From Adiantum capillus-veneris (taxonomy: Eukaryota; Streptophyta; Polypodiopsida; Polypodiales; Pteridaceae): DNA of 64,000 nucleotides. Below the pieces are notes generated by a model. It was given only the letters and a program-made list of their open reading frames with translations, searched no databases and had not been told where the DNA came from. The position numbers and the translations under genes are program-made. This document shows, piece after piece, positions 1 through 11,101 of this stretch (positions within the stretch are counted from its first letter, which is position 1; the number at the start of each line of letters is the position of its first letter). The stretch is from assembly GCA_014529385.2 (NCBI GenBank), contig CM043944.1, positions 57,419,268 to 57,483,267 of the forward strand, given 5' to 3'.

Positions 1-93
1 TCTCTCTCTCTCTCTCTCTCTCTCTTCCTCTACCTCCCCTCTTTGTGTGTGTTTGTGTGTGTGTGTGTCCCTCTCTCTATCTCTAGAGAGAGA

Positions 94-157
<64 letters not shown>

Positions 158-180
158 GTATATATATATATAGAGAGAGA
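1..180. repeat. Compound microsatellite cluster
   Basis: Successive simple repeats are visible: (CT)n at 1-26, a GT-rich stretch near 43-68, a long (AT)n run about 96-147 and (GA)n about 171-183. Open frames across this stretch translate into Tyr/Ile and Ser/Leu runs only and are not genes. Confidence 0.95.
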
Positions 181-217
181 GAGCTTTTCTTGCTAAAAAT
201 GGTAATCAAAGCAATAA

Positions 218-1275
218 TGTAAGGTCCCTCCCTAAACCCTAGCGCCATTCAGAACATTTTTCAGCCTAGAAAATAATTTAAAAAAAGCAAGACTGACAAA
301 AAAGTCATACGGACAACGAGACTGCACTTAACCCTAATTGCGAGGTTTCCATTAAAGCTTAAACCTAAAATACAAGGTAGTCACTAAACCTTACACCTAA
401 GTGCAAAGTTACCGTTAATGCTTAGCTTACGAGTGCAAATCTACCTTTGAAGCTTAATTTTATGATGCGTAGATACTCTTATCACTTGACCCTAATTGCG
501 AGGTTTCCATTAAAGCTTAAAACCTAAAAATGCAAGGTAGTCACTAAAGCTTACATCTAAGTGCAAAGTTACCATTAAAGCTTAGCTTACGAGAGCAAAT
601 CTACCTTTGAAGCTTAACTTTATGATGCATTGATACTCTTATCACTTGACCCTAATTGCGAGGTGCATCATTAAGTTAAGTTTCAAAGGTAGATTAGCAC
701 TCTTAAGCTAAGCATTAATGGTAACTTTACACTTAGGTGTAAGCTTTAGTGACTACCTTGTATTTTAGGTTTAAGCTTTAATGGAAAGCTCGAAAACTCA
801 TAAATTATAGGATGACCTTCTAGATTCTTAAATGGAAAGCTAAGCACCATAAGAAAAGAGTAGTTGTCTAAGCTCGATAGAAGTAGTTCAATTTTTGGTA
901 TTGAAGAGTATTTCAAAAAGTTATCAATTTCAAATTTGTTTGCAATACGGAATGGGGGAGATAGGGGATAACTTCGCGGAATTGATCTCCGTGTTGTTTG
1001 AACTGAAAACTCTACAAGCTTCCATGGAGATGCCCCATGGATGGCAAAGGATTGCAAAAACTTGGTAATCGACAAAACGGAGATTGAACTTAAAAAGTTG
1101 CCATTTTCAAAGAGACATTAACCATCAAATGCCCATGGCAAAAACTCGCTTGTATTTTCTAAATAAACTTGGTTGATAGATAATTAATGAAAGTAGGAAT
1201 TAATGTTGATAAATGAATGAACCTGGAAATTACCAACTAAGAATTAAAAAGGAATCTCGAGAGATGATAGGGATA
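218..1275. repeat. Left arm of a long inverted repeat
   Basis: About 218-330 is the reverse complement of about 10645-10757, and about 665-1275 is the reverse complement of about 8812-9417, with only scattered mismatches. Between these two matches lie two to three copies of a ~159 bp tandem repeat in the same orientation as in the right arm. The arms enclose an old LTR and the nested copia element. The right arm is longer because it has more tandem copies and an extra ~700 bp. No coding content is recognised. Confidence 0.8.
320..665 (+). repeat. ~159 bp tandem repeat, left block
   Basis: The phrase CCCTAATTGCGAGG recurs at about 332, 491 and 651, giving a period of 158-160 bp. Each unit also has AAGCTT (HindIII) sites and the phrase AAGGTAGTCACTAAA. 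At about 661 the array flips orientation. The same family forms a larger block at 9300-9960. Confidence 0.85.
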
Positions 1276-2622
1276 GCCCATTGCAAAACATAGATTTAAC
1301 TAGGAGTTTTGAAGATTGCCTGGAAATGACCGGAAACCAAGATGGATCTTCTTGGGGTCAATTTGATTGAAAGGTCGGCCCATTGAGAGGATTCTCTTCG
1401 GGAACTTGTCAGAGATTGGCCCTTTTCGGCTAGGGCAGCGTAACCGGCAAGTTGTTATACCTAGGTCATTCATGCCCGAGGGATAAGGGATGAATGGGTT
1501 TGTTTTATTTTTGCCCGGCCGGGTGAAGTATTCGCGGTATCTTATTGGAAATCGGCCATAATCCGGGTATGGCCTGATGCCAATAGTTGGATGAGAAGGT
1601 TATACTCAGGGAGGATGATGTGAATTTAATTAAGGAAATTTGTTCGACTTGGTTGCTTAAAAAGGAACTGGAAAGGCTAGGAATATAGGGGCTATCCTGT
1701 GCATCTGTCACTAGATGGTGCTATACCTCTCGAAATAAAATGCTTAGGAAGGAATGATTAAATTACTTGATGAGCCTTTCCCAAACACTTAATTCTACGA
1801 AATATTGTGAAGGTGCTGCCATTTTGATGGCTTGTAACCGATTATCTTGGCATGAATGGGGAGGCAAGATGAATTGGTTGAAACTAAATGTGTTGCATGA
1901 TTAGTAATAAAACTAGTTACAAGCCAATTATAGCAGATAAAGGAAAGGAAATGAATTTAAAAGTTTCTAAATAAAGATCTGATGGGAACAACCAGATGAA
2001 TTTCCCTGAACGAGGGTATGCAATAGTTTACATACTGCTTGTTGTCTGACAATGTCTGATAGACTATCTTCCCTCATTTTGTAGTAGTTAAGTACTACCT
2101 TGGGAAGGGATTTTCATGAAATGGTTTGGTGGGTGGGCGGATCCGGAGGGTCAGATGGCTGAATGTTGATTTTAAAATTTTATGTTAAACGCTAGGACTA
2201 GGTGGGATAAAAATGGGTAATCGGGGACGAGCGAGACCAGATAGGATTGCAAGATCCCTCTTCTTAGGGGAAAGTGAAAACTGCCGTGTCTTCTTATCAG
2301 GAAAAAGGGATTATCACCATGAACCAAGGGAGAACAAGAAAGCAAGAGCAGATCCTCAAGTTAAAGATCAAGACAATCAAGACTAAGGACAACGATGTTG
2401 GGCGCGAAAAGCTATCAAGGACAGATTGATTATGAGAAGCGAATAGAATCATTGAAGTAAGGGATGTACCCCCTTGGGTTGGCATTCGAAATAGACTAGA
2501 GTCCTGTCTGAGTGTCGGTCCCAAGTGGGAGGGATACCTGCAGATAGATCTACGTCATTCCCTGGAACGGTCTGGAGGACTGAGGGAGGTGAGTAGATTC
2601 GAGTCTGGGTATGGCCCTCACA
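1180..2622 (+). repeat. Old LTR of an unassigned LTR retrotransposon (family A, copy 1)
   Basis: The right end reads ATGGCCCTCACA and is followed within a few bases by a primer-binding-site-like TGGTATCAAAGCC. The segment shares many phrases in the same order with 28681-30234, for example GGAAAGGCTAGGAA, TAGTACTACCTTGGGAAGG, a GTGGGTGGG block and CAAGTGGGAGGGAT. The two copies are strongly diverged. The left boundary is uncertain because it merges with the inverted-repeat arm. Confidence 0.55.
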
Positions 2623-2624
2623 AG

Positions 2625-2637
2625 TGGTATCAAAGCC
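2625..2637 (+). other. Primer binding site of the family A element
   Basis: TGGTATCAAAGCC lies just 3' of the LTR end and differs by one base from the initiator-tRNA-Met type PBS (TGGTATCAGAGCC) used by many plant LTR elements. Confidence 0.55.
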
Positions 2638-3254
2638 TAATTTGAATCTTGGACCTTGGAATCTAGAATTTTGGATTTAAGATTAATGCATGAGAGAAAA
2701 ACAACTTAGTCTAGCACCCAAATTTCAATTATATTACCAAATGAAGTCTTGATGTTCCAATAAATTATTCAAAAATTTTCAAGAAGGCTTGGGATTTGTC
2801 AAAAGAAATTCAACGGATTATCCATGAGAGGATGGAAATTGCGATGCTAGAGCGAAGGCTCGCTATGCTGGAACATTTTAGGAAGCTCATAAATGAGAGA
2901 TTTATGAAGGTTGGAATTTATAAGGATTGGAAGATTACATGGAATGGCAAGGATGGCATTTTTGTTTACATCAATACAAGGAAAAATTGAGTACTTATCC
3001 ACCACTGAATTAAAGAAGTCTTGTTGAGCGCAAGAGTTGCGGATTTTCCAAGTTTTCTATTGTTGGGACTTCATGAGAATCCAAGATTACTGTAAATCGT
3101 ACCAAGATAACCTTCAGACAGAAGGGTTTTTTTTTTAATCAAGTGAAGAATTGGATTTCCAAATTGCAAGTCATAAGAAAGAATCTTAAGAGTGCAAGTG
3201 ATGACCAAGTGTTTTTTTAAAGTCCGACCAAAAGAAATCCCTTAAAGATGGGAG
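2638..3254 (+). other. Non-coding internal remnant of the family A element
   Basis: This lies between the PBS and the target duplication of the nested copia. The only frame of note (2796-2990, 64 codons, Glu/Arg/Met-rich) could be a leftover of a gag N-terminus, but no domain is recognised. Nothing else is supported here. Confidence 0.3.
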
Positions 3255-3259
3255 AGTGC

Positions 3260-4040
3260 TGTTAGGAAATAAGACGTAGCTAAATAGATAATTGAGTAGA
3301 TTACTTAATGGAGAGAGACAGATTTATATACACGAGATTATAGAGTAGAGAGAGAGAGAGAGTACACATGATATACGTGGTTCACCCAATGTGGGCTATG
3401 TCCACGGGAAAGCAGCCACTCAATAGCTTTAGTACTTCAAAACAAGAAGTAGTTTACAAAGGGATTATACCCTTAATGGAGCTCCCGCCTTGCTTCACTC
3501 TCACCACCTCACACTCACCTTGTTGCATCAACTTCACACAATGAAATGTGTGTAGAAATTGCCTCCTTTTATAGGCCAAAAGGGTTGCCCTCTCTTATGA
3601 GAGACAACCATGTGTAGACGCCCTTGTGCGAATAAGTCCAAATCGGACCCTCCAATCCGCCCATGTGTGGCCGCCCTTGAGAAGACAAGTCCGCTTTTGA
3701 ATTCGGCCACCGGCCACCGGCCATTGACTTCCGACCACTGGCCATCGACCATTGACTACCGGCCACCAGCCAACTGACCGGTTGTTTTCCGACCACTTTT
3801 CGGCCGCCGTCCAGCCATAATATTCCGGCGAAAAAGAATATTCCGGCGAAAAAAAAAAGTCTCGTGGGCCTCCGCCCCCGAAGCCTTTAAAGTTGCCCCT
3901 AATTCTTGTCCGTGAAAATTTTGGTTTCCGGTGAGTGATTTTCCTTCACGCACGATGGCTTCTCCTCATAATGGGGGCCTTACAAATGTGCGCTTTTACC
4001 ACAGAAAATTACAAGGGTAAATCAGGCTCCATACTTAACA
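3260..4040 (-). repeat. 3' LTR of copia-1 (781 bp)
   Basis: In element orientation it starts TGTTAAGTATGG and ends TTTCCTAACA, with TGTT/AACA ends. Compared with the 5' LTR I see about a dozen to fifteen substitutions, a short (GA)n length difference and one 16-17 bp indel near 3825-3845. This suggests moderate age. A GC-rich stretch of tandem CGGCCAC-like units lies at 3700-3790. Confidence 0.93.
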
Positions 4041-4053
4041 ATCTCCCACTTGG
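4041..4053 (-). other. Polypurine tract of copia-1
   Basis: On the minus strand CCAAGTGGGAGAT directly precedes the 3' LTR start. This is the position and composition expected of the plus-strand primer for reverse transcription. Confidence 0.8.
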
Positions 4054-4249
4054 AGACTGATCTCCAAACCAAACCTGTGACTGCTTTCCATTCTGGCTTC
4101 TTATCCTTGAATGCCGATTGAAGATGAGCAAAAGCTCAACTTCTCCTTGTTGACCACCTTTGTAAACATGTCTGCAGGATTTTCACTTGTATGCACCTTT
4201 CCTAGCTTTAATTGTCCCTCTTCCAAAAGAGAGCGTATGAAGTGATATC

Positions 4250-6551
4250 TCACCTCAATGTGCTTTGTCCTTGAATGAAAGGCTGAGTTCTTCGCAAGAT
4301 GGATAGCCTTTGGCTATCACTATACAAGACACAATTGTCTTGTTTGAATCCAAGCTCTTCTAAGAATCTGTGAAGCCACATAATTTCTTTGCTTGCCTCC
4401 GTCATTGCTACATACTCTGCTTCCGTGGTAGAAAGTGAAACCACTTTTTGCAGCTTTGAAGCCCAGCTTACTGCTGTGCCTCCAACCGTGAACACATAGC
4501 TAGTAGTGCTCCTTCGAGTATCTTTGTCACCTGCCATATCTGCATCAGCATACCCTTCTAGAAAAATATCAGTTCCTCCAAAATACAAAGCATTTGTTGT
4601 TGTCCCTTTTAGATACCTAAGTATCAACTTCACAGCTTGCCAATGCTCTTTACCTGGGTTGTCCATGAACCTACTCACAACTCCCACTGCATGTGCAATG
4701 TCTGGCCTTGTCCAGACCATAGCATACATTAGAGAACCTACCGCTGTAGCATACGGAACTTTAGACATATAGGCTATCTCCTCTTGTGTCTTTGGACACA
4801 TATCCTTCGTTAGTTTAAAATGACCAACCAAAGGTGTAGAAACTGGTTTTGCATTTTGCATTGCAAACCTTTCTAGTACCTTCTTGATGTAATCTTCTTG
4901 AGATAGCTTTATTGTCTTCTTCGTCATGTCCCTTGATATTTTCATACCAAGTATCCTCTTTGCAGCACCTAAATCTTTCATTGAAAAAGATTTGGACAGC
5001 TCCTCTTTTAGGTCTTTGATGTCCTGCATGTTAGCACTTGCAATCAACATGTCATCAACATACAACATTAGGATGATGAATTTCCCATCTCCCAAATTCT
5101 TCGTGTAGACGCAGTGATCCGAGTTGCATCTTGTGAATCCATGATCCAACATCCATCGATCAAACTTCAAGTACCATTGTCTTGATGCTTGCTTTAAACC
5201 ATACAAGCTCTTCTTTAATCTGCAAACCATTTTCTCCTTACCTTTTACTTCATACCCCTTTGGTTGAAGTATGTAGATTTCCTCCTCTAAGTCACCGTGA
5301 GGGAATGCCGTGTTTACATCCATTTGCTCGAGATTTAGATCATGAGCAGCCACAAGGCTTAAGACAAGTCTAATTGAGTTCATTTTTACAACAGGAGAAA
5401 ATATTTCATTGAAGTCAATACCTTTCTTTTGAGAAAAACCTTTTACCACAAGCCTAGACTTGTACCTTTTCTTCCCACCTTCTTCTTCCTTTAGCTTGTA
5501 CACCCATTTGTTTTGAAGTGCCCGCTTACCTTTAGGCAACTCAACTAACTCCCATGTTTGGTTGCGATGTAGTGAGTCCATCTCCACATGCATGCTCTTC
5601 GTCCATTCTTCTTTGGATTCATGTTGCATAACTTCTTCATATGATTCCGGCTCTCCAGAATCTGAGATCAAGAGATGGTTGAAGGAAGGAACAAACCTTT
5701 CTGGAGGTCTACTTGCTCTTGTAGATCTTCGGGGAATAGGTTGAGGCTCCTCATTTGATTGACGTTGTTGCACATTGTCACCGTTTGCAGTCCTTGAGTC
5801 TTCACCGTCCTCAAGCTCCATGTACTCATCACCTGTTTCTTTTGTTTGTTTTCTTTCCAAGTAATCTTTGTACATATTTTGTTCGTTAAAAATTACATCC
5901 CTACTCCTTAAGATTTTACCATCTTCAGGATTCCATAGGCGATACCCAAAGTCTCCTTCTCCATAGCCAATGAAGAAACACTTTTTGGACTTTGCATTTA
6001 ACTTTGATCTTAGGCTTCTATCTATGTGCATGAAAGCCTCACACCCAAACACTTTGAGAAATGCATAATTCACCGGTTTACCTGTCCATGCCTCTTCTGG
6101 AACTCCCCCATCCAATGTCGTTGAGGGTGACCGATTGATTAAGTACACAGACGTACTTACAGCTTCCGCCCAAAGCTCAAGCGGTAGGCCTTCATGTAGC
6201 CGCATGCTTCGTGCTCGTTCCATGATTGTCCTGCTCATCCTTTCCGAAATCCCATTTTGTATAGGTGTCCTTGGGGTTGTCCTTTGCCTCCGAATGCCAT
6301 TGCTAGCACAAAAGCTTTCAAAAGCTTGGCTGCAATATTCGCCTCCATTGTCGGATCTGAGGCATTTAACCTTGGTACCTGTTTCATTCTTCACAAAGGC
6401 TTTCCACCTTTGAAATATGGAAAATACATCGGATTTATTCATAATGACATAAACCCATGTTTTTCAAGTCGCATCGTCTATGAATGTTACATAGTACAAT
6501 GAGCCACCAAGTGATGGTGTTGCAGGACCCCAAACATCAGAATGAACCAAC
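4250..6551 (-). pseudogene. copia-1 pol: integrase, reverse transcriptase and RNase H, broken
   Basis: The open part (6442 down to 4250, 730 codons) carries the integrase core with the second catalytic Asp in LRSDNGGEY (residues ~28-36) and Glu in GISERMSR (~64-71). The RT has YGLKQASRQW and the YVDD catalytic box (LMLYVDDML, ~458-466). A copia RNase H follows with DADMAGDKDTRR and STTEAEYVA. Upstream, an in-frame TGA lies at 6464-6466 and a frameshift in an A-run near 6557-6563 separates pol from gag. Near 4307 one base is missing relative to the sister copy at 13000, which shifts the last ~25 residues of RNase H out of frame. Function in an intact relative is reverse transcription and integration. 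This copy is dead. Confidence 0.92.
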
Positions 6552-7952
6552 TCAAGTTTTTTTATTTTTTCTTTCATTTCCTGATTTTTGAAATTTTACC
6601 CTCTTTTGTTTACCATAAACACAATCTTCACAGAACTCTAAGTCCACTTCTTGCAAACCTGGTAGAAGCTTCTTTGTTTGAAGGATTTGTATTCCTTTGG
6701 CACTCATATGCCCAAGTCGGTAGTGCCACACCGCACTGTCAACTTCTGTAGTTGCTGCACAAGCTGAAGGTTGCGTGCTAACAGTACACAAGTAAAGTGT
6801 ACGGACTTTTTCACCCTTGGCAACCACCAAAGATCCCTTTGAGATCTTCCACCGTTTGTTTCCGAATGCAATGTTGTGACCTTCATCGTCCAATTGTCCT
6901 GTAGAGATCAAATTTGTGCAAAGAGAAGGAACATGCCTAACATCTTTAAGCTTCCATTCATTTCCGTTAGCAGTTTTGACAGAAACTGTACCTTTTCCGA
7001 CAATCTCACAAGCTTCATCATCTCCCAAGTATATATACCCAAAATTACCTTTGGTGTAGTCTTGGAAATGTTGCTTGTGTGGTGTCGCATGGAATGAAGC
7101 CCCGGAATCTACTATCCAAGAATTAGACACATTGTCTAATGAAAGAATTAGAGCATCTTGCTCTACTTTGCCTGCCACATTGGCCTCCGATGTTGGCTTG
7201 TTGTCTTGAGACTCTGTCTCCTTCTTCTTGCCGCAGTTCCAACATTCAAGAACTGACTTTGTGCGTGACTTGCTCCGTCTTGAGCGATCACGACCCTTTT
7301 GGTTTTTGAACCTCTCCTTAAGCCTTCCTCTTGTTTCCACTGATAGTGTAGCACTTGATGATTCTCCTGTGCTTCTCCTTCGCATTTCCTTGCTTAGGAG
7401 AACACCCACAACATCATCAAACTTAAGAGTATTTGTGCCAGAGATAAAATTACTTACAGCCATCACAAGGCTGTCCCAACTATCCGGTAGAGATGATAGT
7501 ATAAGGAGAGCTTGCACTTCATCATCGAAATTGATTTTCACTGATCGAAGTTGACTTATGTTTGCGTTAAAGTCATTTAGGTGTTCTGCAACTGAACCAT
7601 TCTCTGCTATCTTTAGATTGAACAAGCGCTTCATAAGAAATACCTTATTGGATGCCGATGGTTTCTTGTAGAAGTCGTCAAGTGACTTCATCAAGTCCTC
7701 CGTGGTCTTCATCTCCGAAACATTGAAGGCCACCGTTGACGCCAAGCTTAACCGGATTGTTCCCAATGCCTTTCGATCAAGGACAATCCATGCTTCATTT
7801 GCCATTGTTGCGGGCTTCTTCGCAAGACCGCCTAGTGGCAAATAGAGGTTCTTCTGGTAGAGATAGTCTTCAATCTGCATCTTCCAATGTTGGTAGTTTT
7901 TGCCGTTGAACTTCTCAATCTTGAGCTTCCCTTCCTCCGCCATAACTCCCAC
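6552..7952 (-). pseudogene. copia-1 Gag, protease and GAG-pre-integrase
   Basis: This is an open frame of 466 codons; the ATG at 7943 is also plausible as start. Residues ~10-190 are a copia Gag (IEKFNGKNYQHWKMQIEDYL near the start). A zinc knuckle starts CWNCGKK at ~237-243 but runs straight into KETESQD, so the His and last Cys of CX2CX4HX4C are missing, probably an in-frame deletion. The aspartic protease motif is WIVDSGASFH (~278-287). The GAG-pre-integrase HH..CC is seen as HYRLGHM and CEDC (~409-450). The frame ends in the A-run frameshift that separates it from pol. Confidence 0.92.
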
Positions 7953-8002
7953 TCAATTCAAGGAATCCTTTCCTTAAGATAATTTAGCTACGAGCAAACC
8001 TT

Positions 8003-8014
8003 GCTCTGATACCA
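8003..8014 (-). other. Primer binding site of copia-1
   Basis: On the minus strand TGGTATCAGAGC lies 2 bases 3' of the 5' LTR end and matches the 3' end complement of initiator tRNA-Met, as in many plant copia elements. Confidence 0.92.
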
Positions 8015-8016
8015 GT

Positions 8017-8781
8017 TGTTAGGAAATAAGACGTAGCTAAATAGATAATTGAGTAGATTACTTAATGGAGAGAGACAGATTTATATACACGAGATTATAG
8101 AGTAGAGAGAGAGAGAGAGAGTACACACGATATACGTGGTTCACCCAATGTGGGCTATGTCCACGGGAAAGCAGCCACTCAATAGCTTTAGTACTTCAAA
8201 ACAAGAAGTAGTTTACAAAGGGATTATACCCTTAATGGGGCTCCCGCCTTGCTTCACTCTCACCACCTCACACTCACCTTGTTGCATCAACTTCACACAA
8301 TGAAATGTGTGTAGAAATGGCCTCTTTTTATAGACCAAAAGGGTTGCCCTCTCTTATGAGAGACAACCATGTGTAGCCGCCCTTGTGCGAATAAGTCCAA
8401 ATCGGACCCTCCAATCCGCCCATGTGTGGCCGCCCTTGAGAAGACAAGTCCGCTTTTGAATTCGGCCACCGGCCACCGGCCATTGACTTCCGACCACCGG
8501 CCATCGACCATTGACTACCGGCCACCAGCCAACCGACCGGTTGTTTTCCGACCACTTTCCGGCCGCCGTCCAGCCATAATATTCTGGCGAAAAAAAAAAG
8601 TCTCGGGGGCCTCCGCCCCCGAGGCCTTTAAAGTTGCCCCTAATTCTTGTCCGTGAAAATTTTGGTTTCCGGTGAGTGATTTTCCTTCACGCACGATGGC
8701 TTCTCCTCATAATGGGGGCCTTACAAATGTACGCTTTTACCACAGAAAATTACAAGGGTAAATCAGGCTCCATACTTAACA
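8017..8781 (-). repeat. 5' LTR of copia-1 (765 bp)
   Basis: It has the same ends as the 3' LTR (TGTTAAGT...CCTAACA). The outer end abuts the AGTGC duplication at 8782-8786. Confidence 0.93.
8324..8332 (-). promoter_or_regulatory. TATA box in the copia-1 5' LTR
   Basis: TATAAAAAG on the minus strand lies inside the 5' LTR. The sister LTRs have TATAAAAG at the equivalent place (minus 3566-3573; plus 13748-13755). It is the likely Pol II promoter core, inferred from sequence only. Confidence 0.6.
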
Positions 8782-9299
8782 AGTGCAAGAGATAAGCTCA
8801 CTAGATCCTTATCATCTCTCGAGATTCCTTTTTAACTCCTAGTTAGTAATTTCCAAGTTCATTCATTTATCAACATTAATTCCTACTTTCATTAATTATC
8901 TACCAGCCAAGTTTATTTAGAAAATACAAGCGAGTTTTTGCCATAGGCATTTGATGGTTAATGTCCGTACGAAAATGGCAACTTTTTAAGTTCAATTTCC
9001 GTTTTGTCGATTCCCAGGTTTTTGCAATCCTTTGCCATCCATGGGGCATCTCCATGGAAGCTTGTAGAGTTTTCAGTTCAAACAACACGGAGATCAATTC
9101 CGCGAAGTTATCCCCTATTTCCCTCATTCCGTATTGCAAACAAACTTGAAATTGACAACTTTTTGAAATACTCTTCAATACCAAAAATTGAACTACTTCT
9201 ATTGAGCTTAAACTACTCTTTTCTTATGGTGCCTAGCTTTCCATTTAAGAATCTAGAAGGTCCGTCCTATAATTATGAGTTTTCGAGCTTTCTATTAAA

Positions 9300-9960
9300 G
9301 CTTAAACCTAAAATACAAGGTAGTGACTAAAGCTTACACCTAATTGTAAAGTTACCATTAATGTTTAGCTTAAGAGTACAAATCTACCTTTGAAACTTAA
9401 CTTAATGATGTATAGATACTCTTAGCACTTAACCCTAATTGCGAGGTTTCAATTAAATCTTAAACCTAAAATACAAGGTAGTCACTAAAGCTTACACCTA
9501 AGTGCAAAGTTACCATTAATACTTAGTTTAAGAGTACAAATCTACCTTTGAAGCTTTATTTTTATGATGCGTAGATACTCTTATCACTTGACCCTAATTG
9601 CGAGGTTTTCATTAAAGCTTAAAACCTAAAAATGCAAGGTAGTCACTAAATCTTACATCTAAGTGCAAAGTTACCATTAAAGCTTAGCTTACGAGTGCAA
9701 ATCTACCTTTGAAGCTTAACTTTATGTTGCATAGATACTCTTATCGCTTAACCCTAATTGCAAGGTTTTCATTAAAGCTTAAAACCTAAAAATACAAGGT
9801 AGTCACTAAAGCTTACATCTAAGTGCAAAGTTACGATTGAAGCTTAGCTTATGAGTGCAAATCTATCTTTGAAGCGTAATTTAATGATGCATAGCTACCA
9901 TTAATACTTAACCATAATTCCAAGGTTACCATTAAAGCTTAAACCTAAAATGATGCACGT
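9300..9960 (+). repeat. ~159 bp tandem repeat, right block
   Basis: About four units are present, with CCCTAATTGCGAGG-type phrases at about 9432, 9591, 9750 and, degenerate, 9910. Each unit holds AAGCTTA and CTACCTTTGAAGC phrases. Units differ by several percent. Confidence 0.88.
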
Positions 9961-10335
9961 AAACCTTCCTAGTATTAAAACACATGGATTAATTAATCCT
10001 ACTAGAAATGAAGATTATCTCCTCTAAGCAAGAGGGGAGTGGGTTTGAAGTCCTTCTTGAAGAGATGTGAGGCTCAAGGAGGAAGGAAAGGGATTTAGGA
10101 TGAAGAGGAAGGAGAGAGGAGTTTCTTCACAAAACCGTCAAGGGTTTGGCCTTCAAGAGTGGAAGAGAGTTGAGGATTTGGCCTTTAAGAGAGGGAGAGA
10201 GCAAGAGCAAGGTTTAATGGAAACCTTTATTTACTTAAGCATAATCTTGAGCATGGCAAATATGCAAGTAGCTTAGCAATATGTGTGTGTCCAAATACAA
10301 AGGAGAGGGGGTGTTTATATAGGAAACGGTAGGTG

Positions 10336-10470
10336 GAATTCTCTTCTCAATTCCTATTGGACCCCAAATTCTCTTCTCAAATGCTATTGGACCCTATTTC
10401 TCTTCTCAAATGCTATTCGACCTCAATTCTCTTCTTTAATTCCTATTGGACCCCAATTTTCTTCTTAGTT
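10336..10470 (+). repeat. ~30 bp minisatellite
   Basis: About four and a half units of roughly 29-30 bp are built on CTCTTCTCAA and CTATTGGACCC. The open frame over it (10283-10468) is a by-product of the repeat. Confidence 0.85.
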
Positions 10471-10757
10471 CTTATCTCTTAACTTTATCTTTCAATCAAG
10501 TTAGTCCCTTTTTCTCCTAGTTCTCGATCTAGATCAGTTCCCACACGGATTTTCGCAAAGAAGTATAAAAATAATCTTAATCTTTTTGGAAAAATATACG
10601 GATGACGTAATTTCTTATCCAAAATATCCTTGTCTTTTCATTATGGAGTAAAGTCTCGTTGTCCGCATGACTTCTTTGTCGGTCTTGCTTTTTCTAAATT
10701 ATTTTCTAGGCTGAAAAATGTTCTGAATGGCTCTAGGGTTTAGGGAGGGACCTTACA

Positions 10758-11101
10758 AACTCTCCAACAAAAAGAAAGAGCTTTCCTTAGCTCGGGACAT
10801 GCTTTAGAGAGTAGACATACTCCATCTTTGGTCAACTTATGATTGAAGATGGTCAGTAACTTAGGATATCTAGATTAAAGGACAATGAATCTGGTATGGA
10901 CCTATTTTTTAGCGTTGTCTCAAAAGTCTTAATCATAAAGAAGTCTTAATGACTCGGGGTTACTTTAATTGTTGAATGTGATCTTACTTAAGTAGGTTTT
11001 TTTTTTTCTTTGGTGTGATCGGATTGTGTTTCTCTTGTGAGGTATGAAGATCATTTCTTCACTTCGCTCTCTACCTAGCCTTAGTACGCTTTGTAAAAAT
11101 C
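10758..11101. other. Unassigned spacer
   Basis: This lies between the inverted-repeat arm and the 5'-truncation point of copia-2. It has a poly-T run near 10998 and no coding or repeat signal that I recognise. Confidence 0.4.

Larger units (their letters stand above)
3260..8781 (-). mobile_element. Ty1/copia LTR retrotransposon, complete structure, coding-dead (copia-1)
   Basis: The element is 5522 bp, oriented on the minus strand, with LTRs at 3260-4040 (3') and 8017-8781 (5'). It is flanked by the identical 5 bp AGTGC at 3255-3259 and 8782-8786, a perfect target-site duplication. A tRNA-iMet PBS sits beside the 5' LTR and a polypurine tract (AAGTGGGAGAT) beside the 3' LTR. Domain order is Gag, protease, GAG-pre-integrase, integrase, reverse transcriptase, RNase H, the copia (Pseudoviridae-type) order. 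A roughly Tork/Tnt1-like lineage is a guess from Gag and RT wording. Two frameshifts, one in-frame stop and a broken zinc knuckle show it cannot express a full polyprotein. Confidence 0.95.
8787..10757. repeat. Right arm of the long inverted repeat
   Basis: 8812-9417 is the reverse complement of 665-1275, and 10645-10757 the reverse complement of 218-330. Between them lie a ~159 bp tandem array (9300-9960) and about 700 bp present only on this side, including a ~30 bp minisatellite. The frames at 8900-9330 are mirror images of frames in the left arm and have no recognisable domain. Confidence 0.8.

Noticed and set aside
30-248. Open frame with Tyr/Ile runs
   Set aside because: It is a translation of an (AT)n and (GA)n microsatellite, not a gene.
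8900-9330. Possible small protein gene (94-108 codons), also seen at 746-1075
   Set aside because: It is duplicated in the inverted-repeat arms but with different stops and both strands open by chance. No domain is recognised.
9300-9960. CRISPR-like array
   Set aside because: Units are fully repeated ~159 bp tandem copies without unique spacers, in a plant nuclear context.
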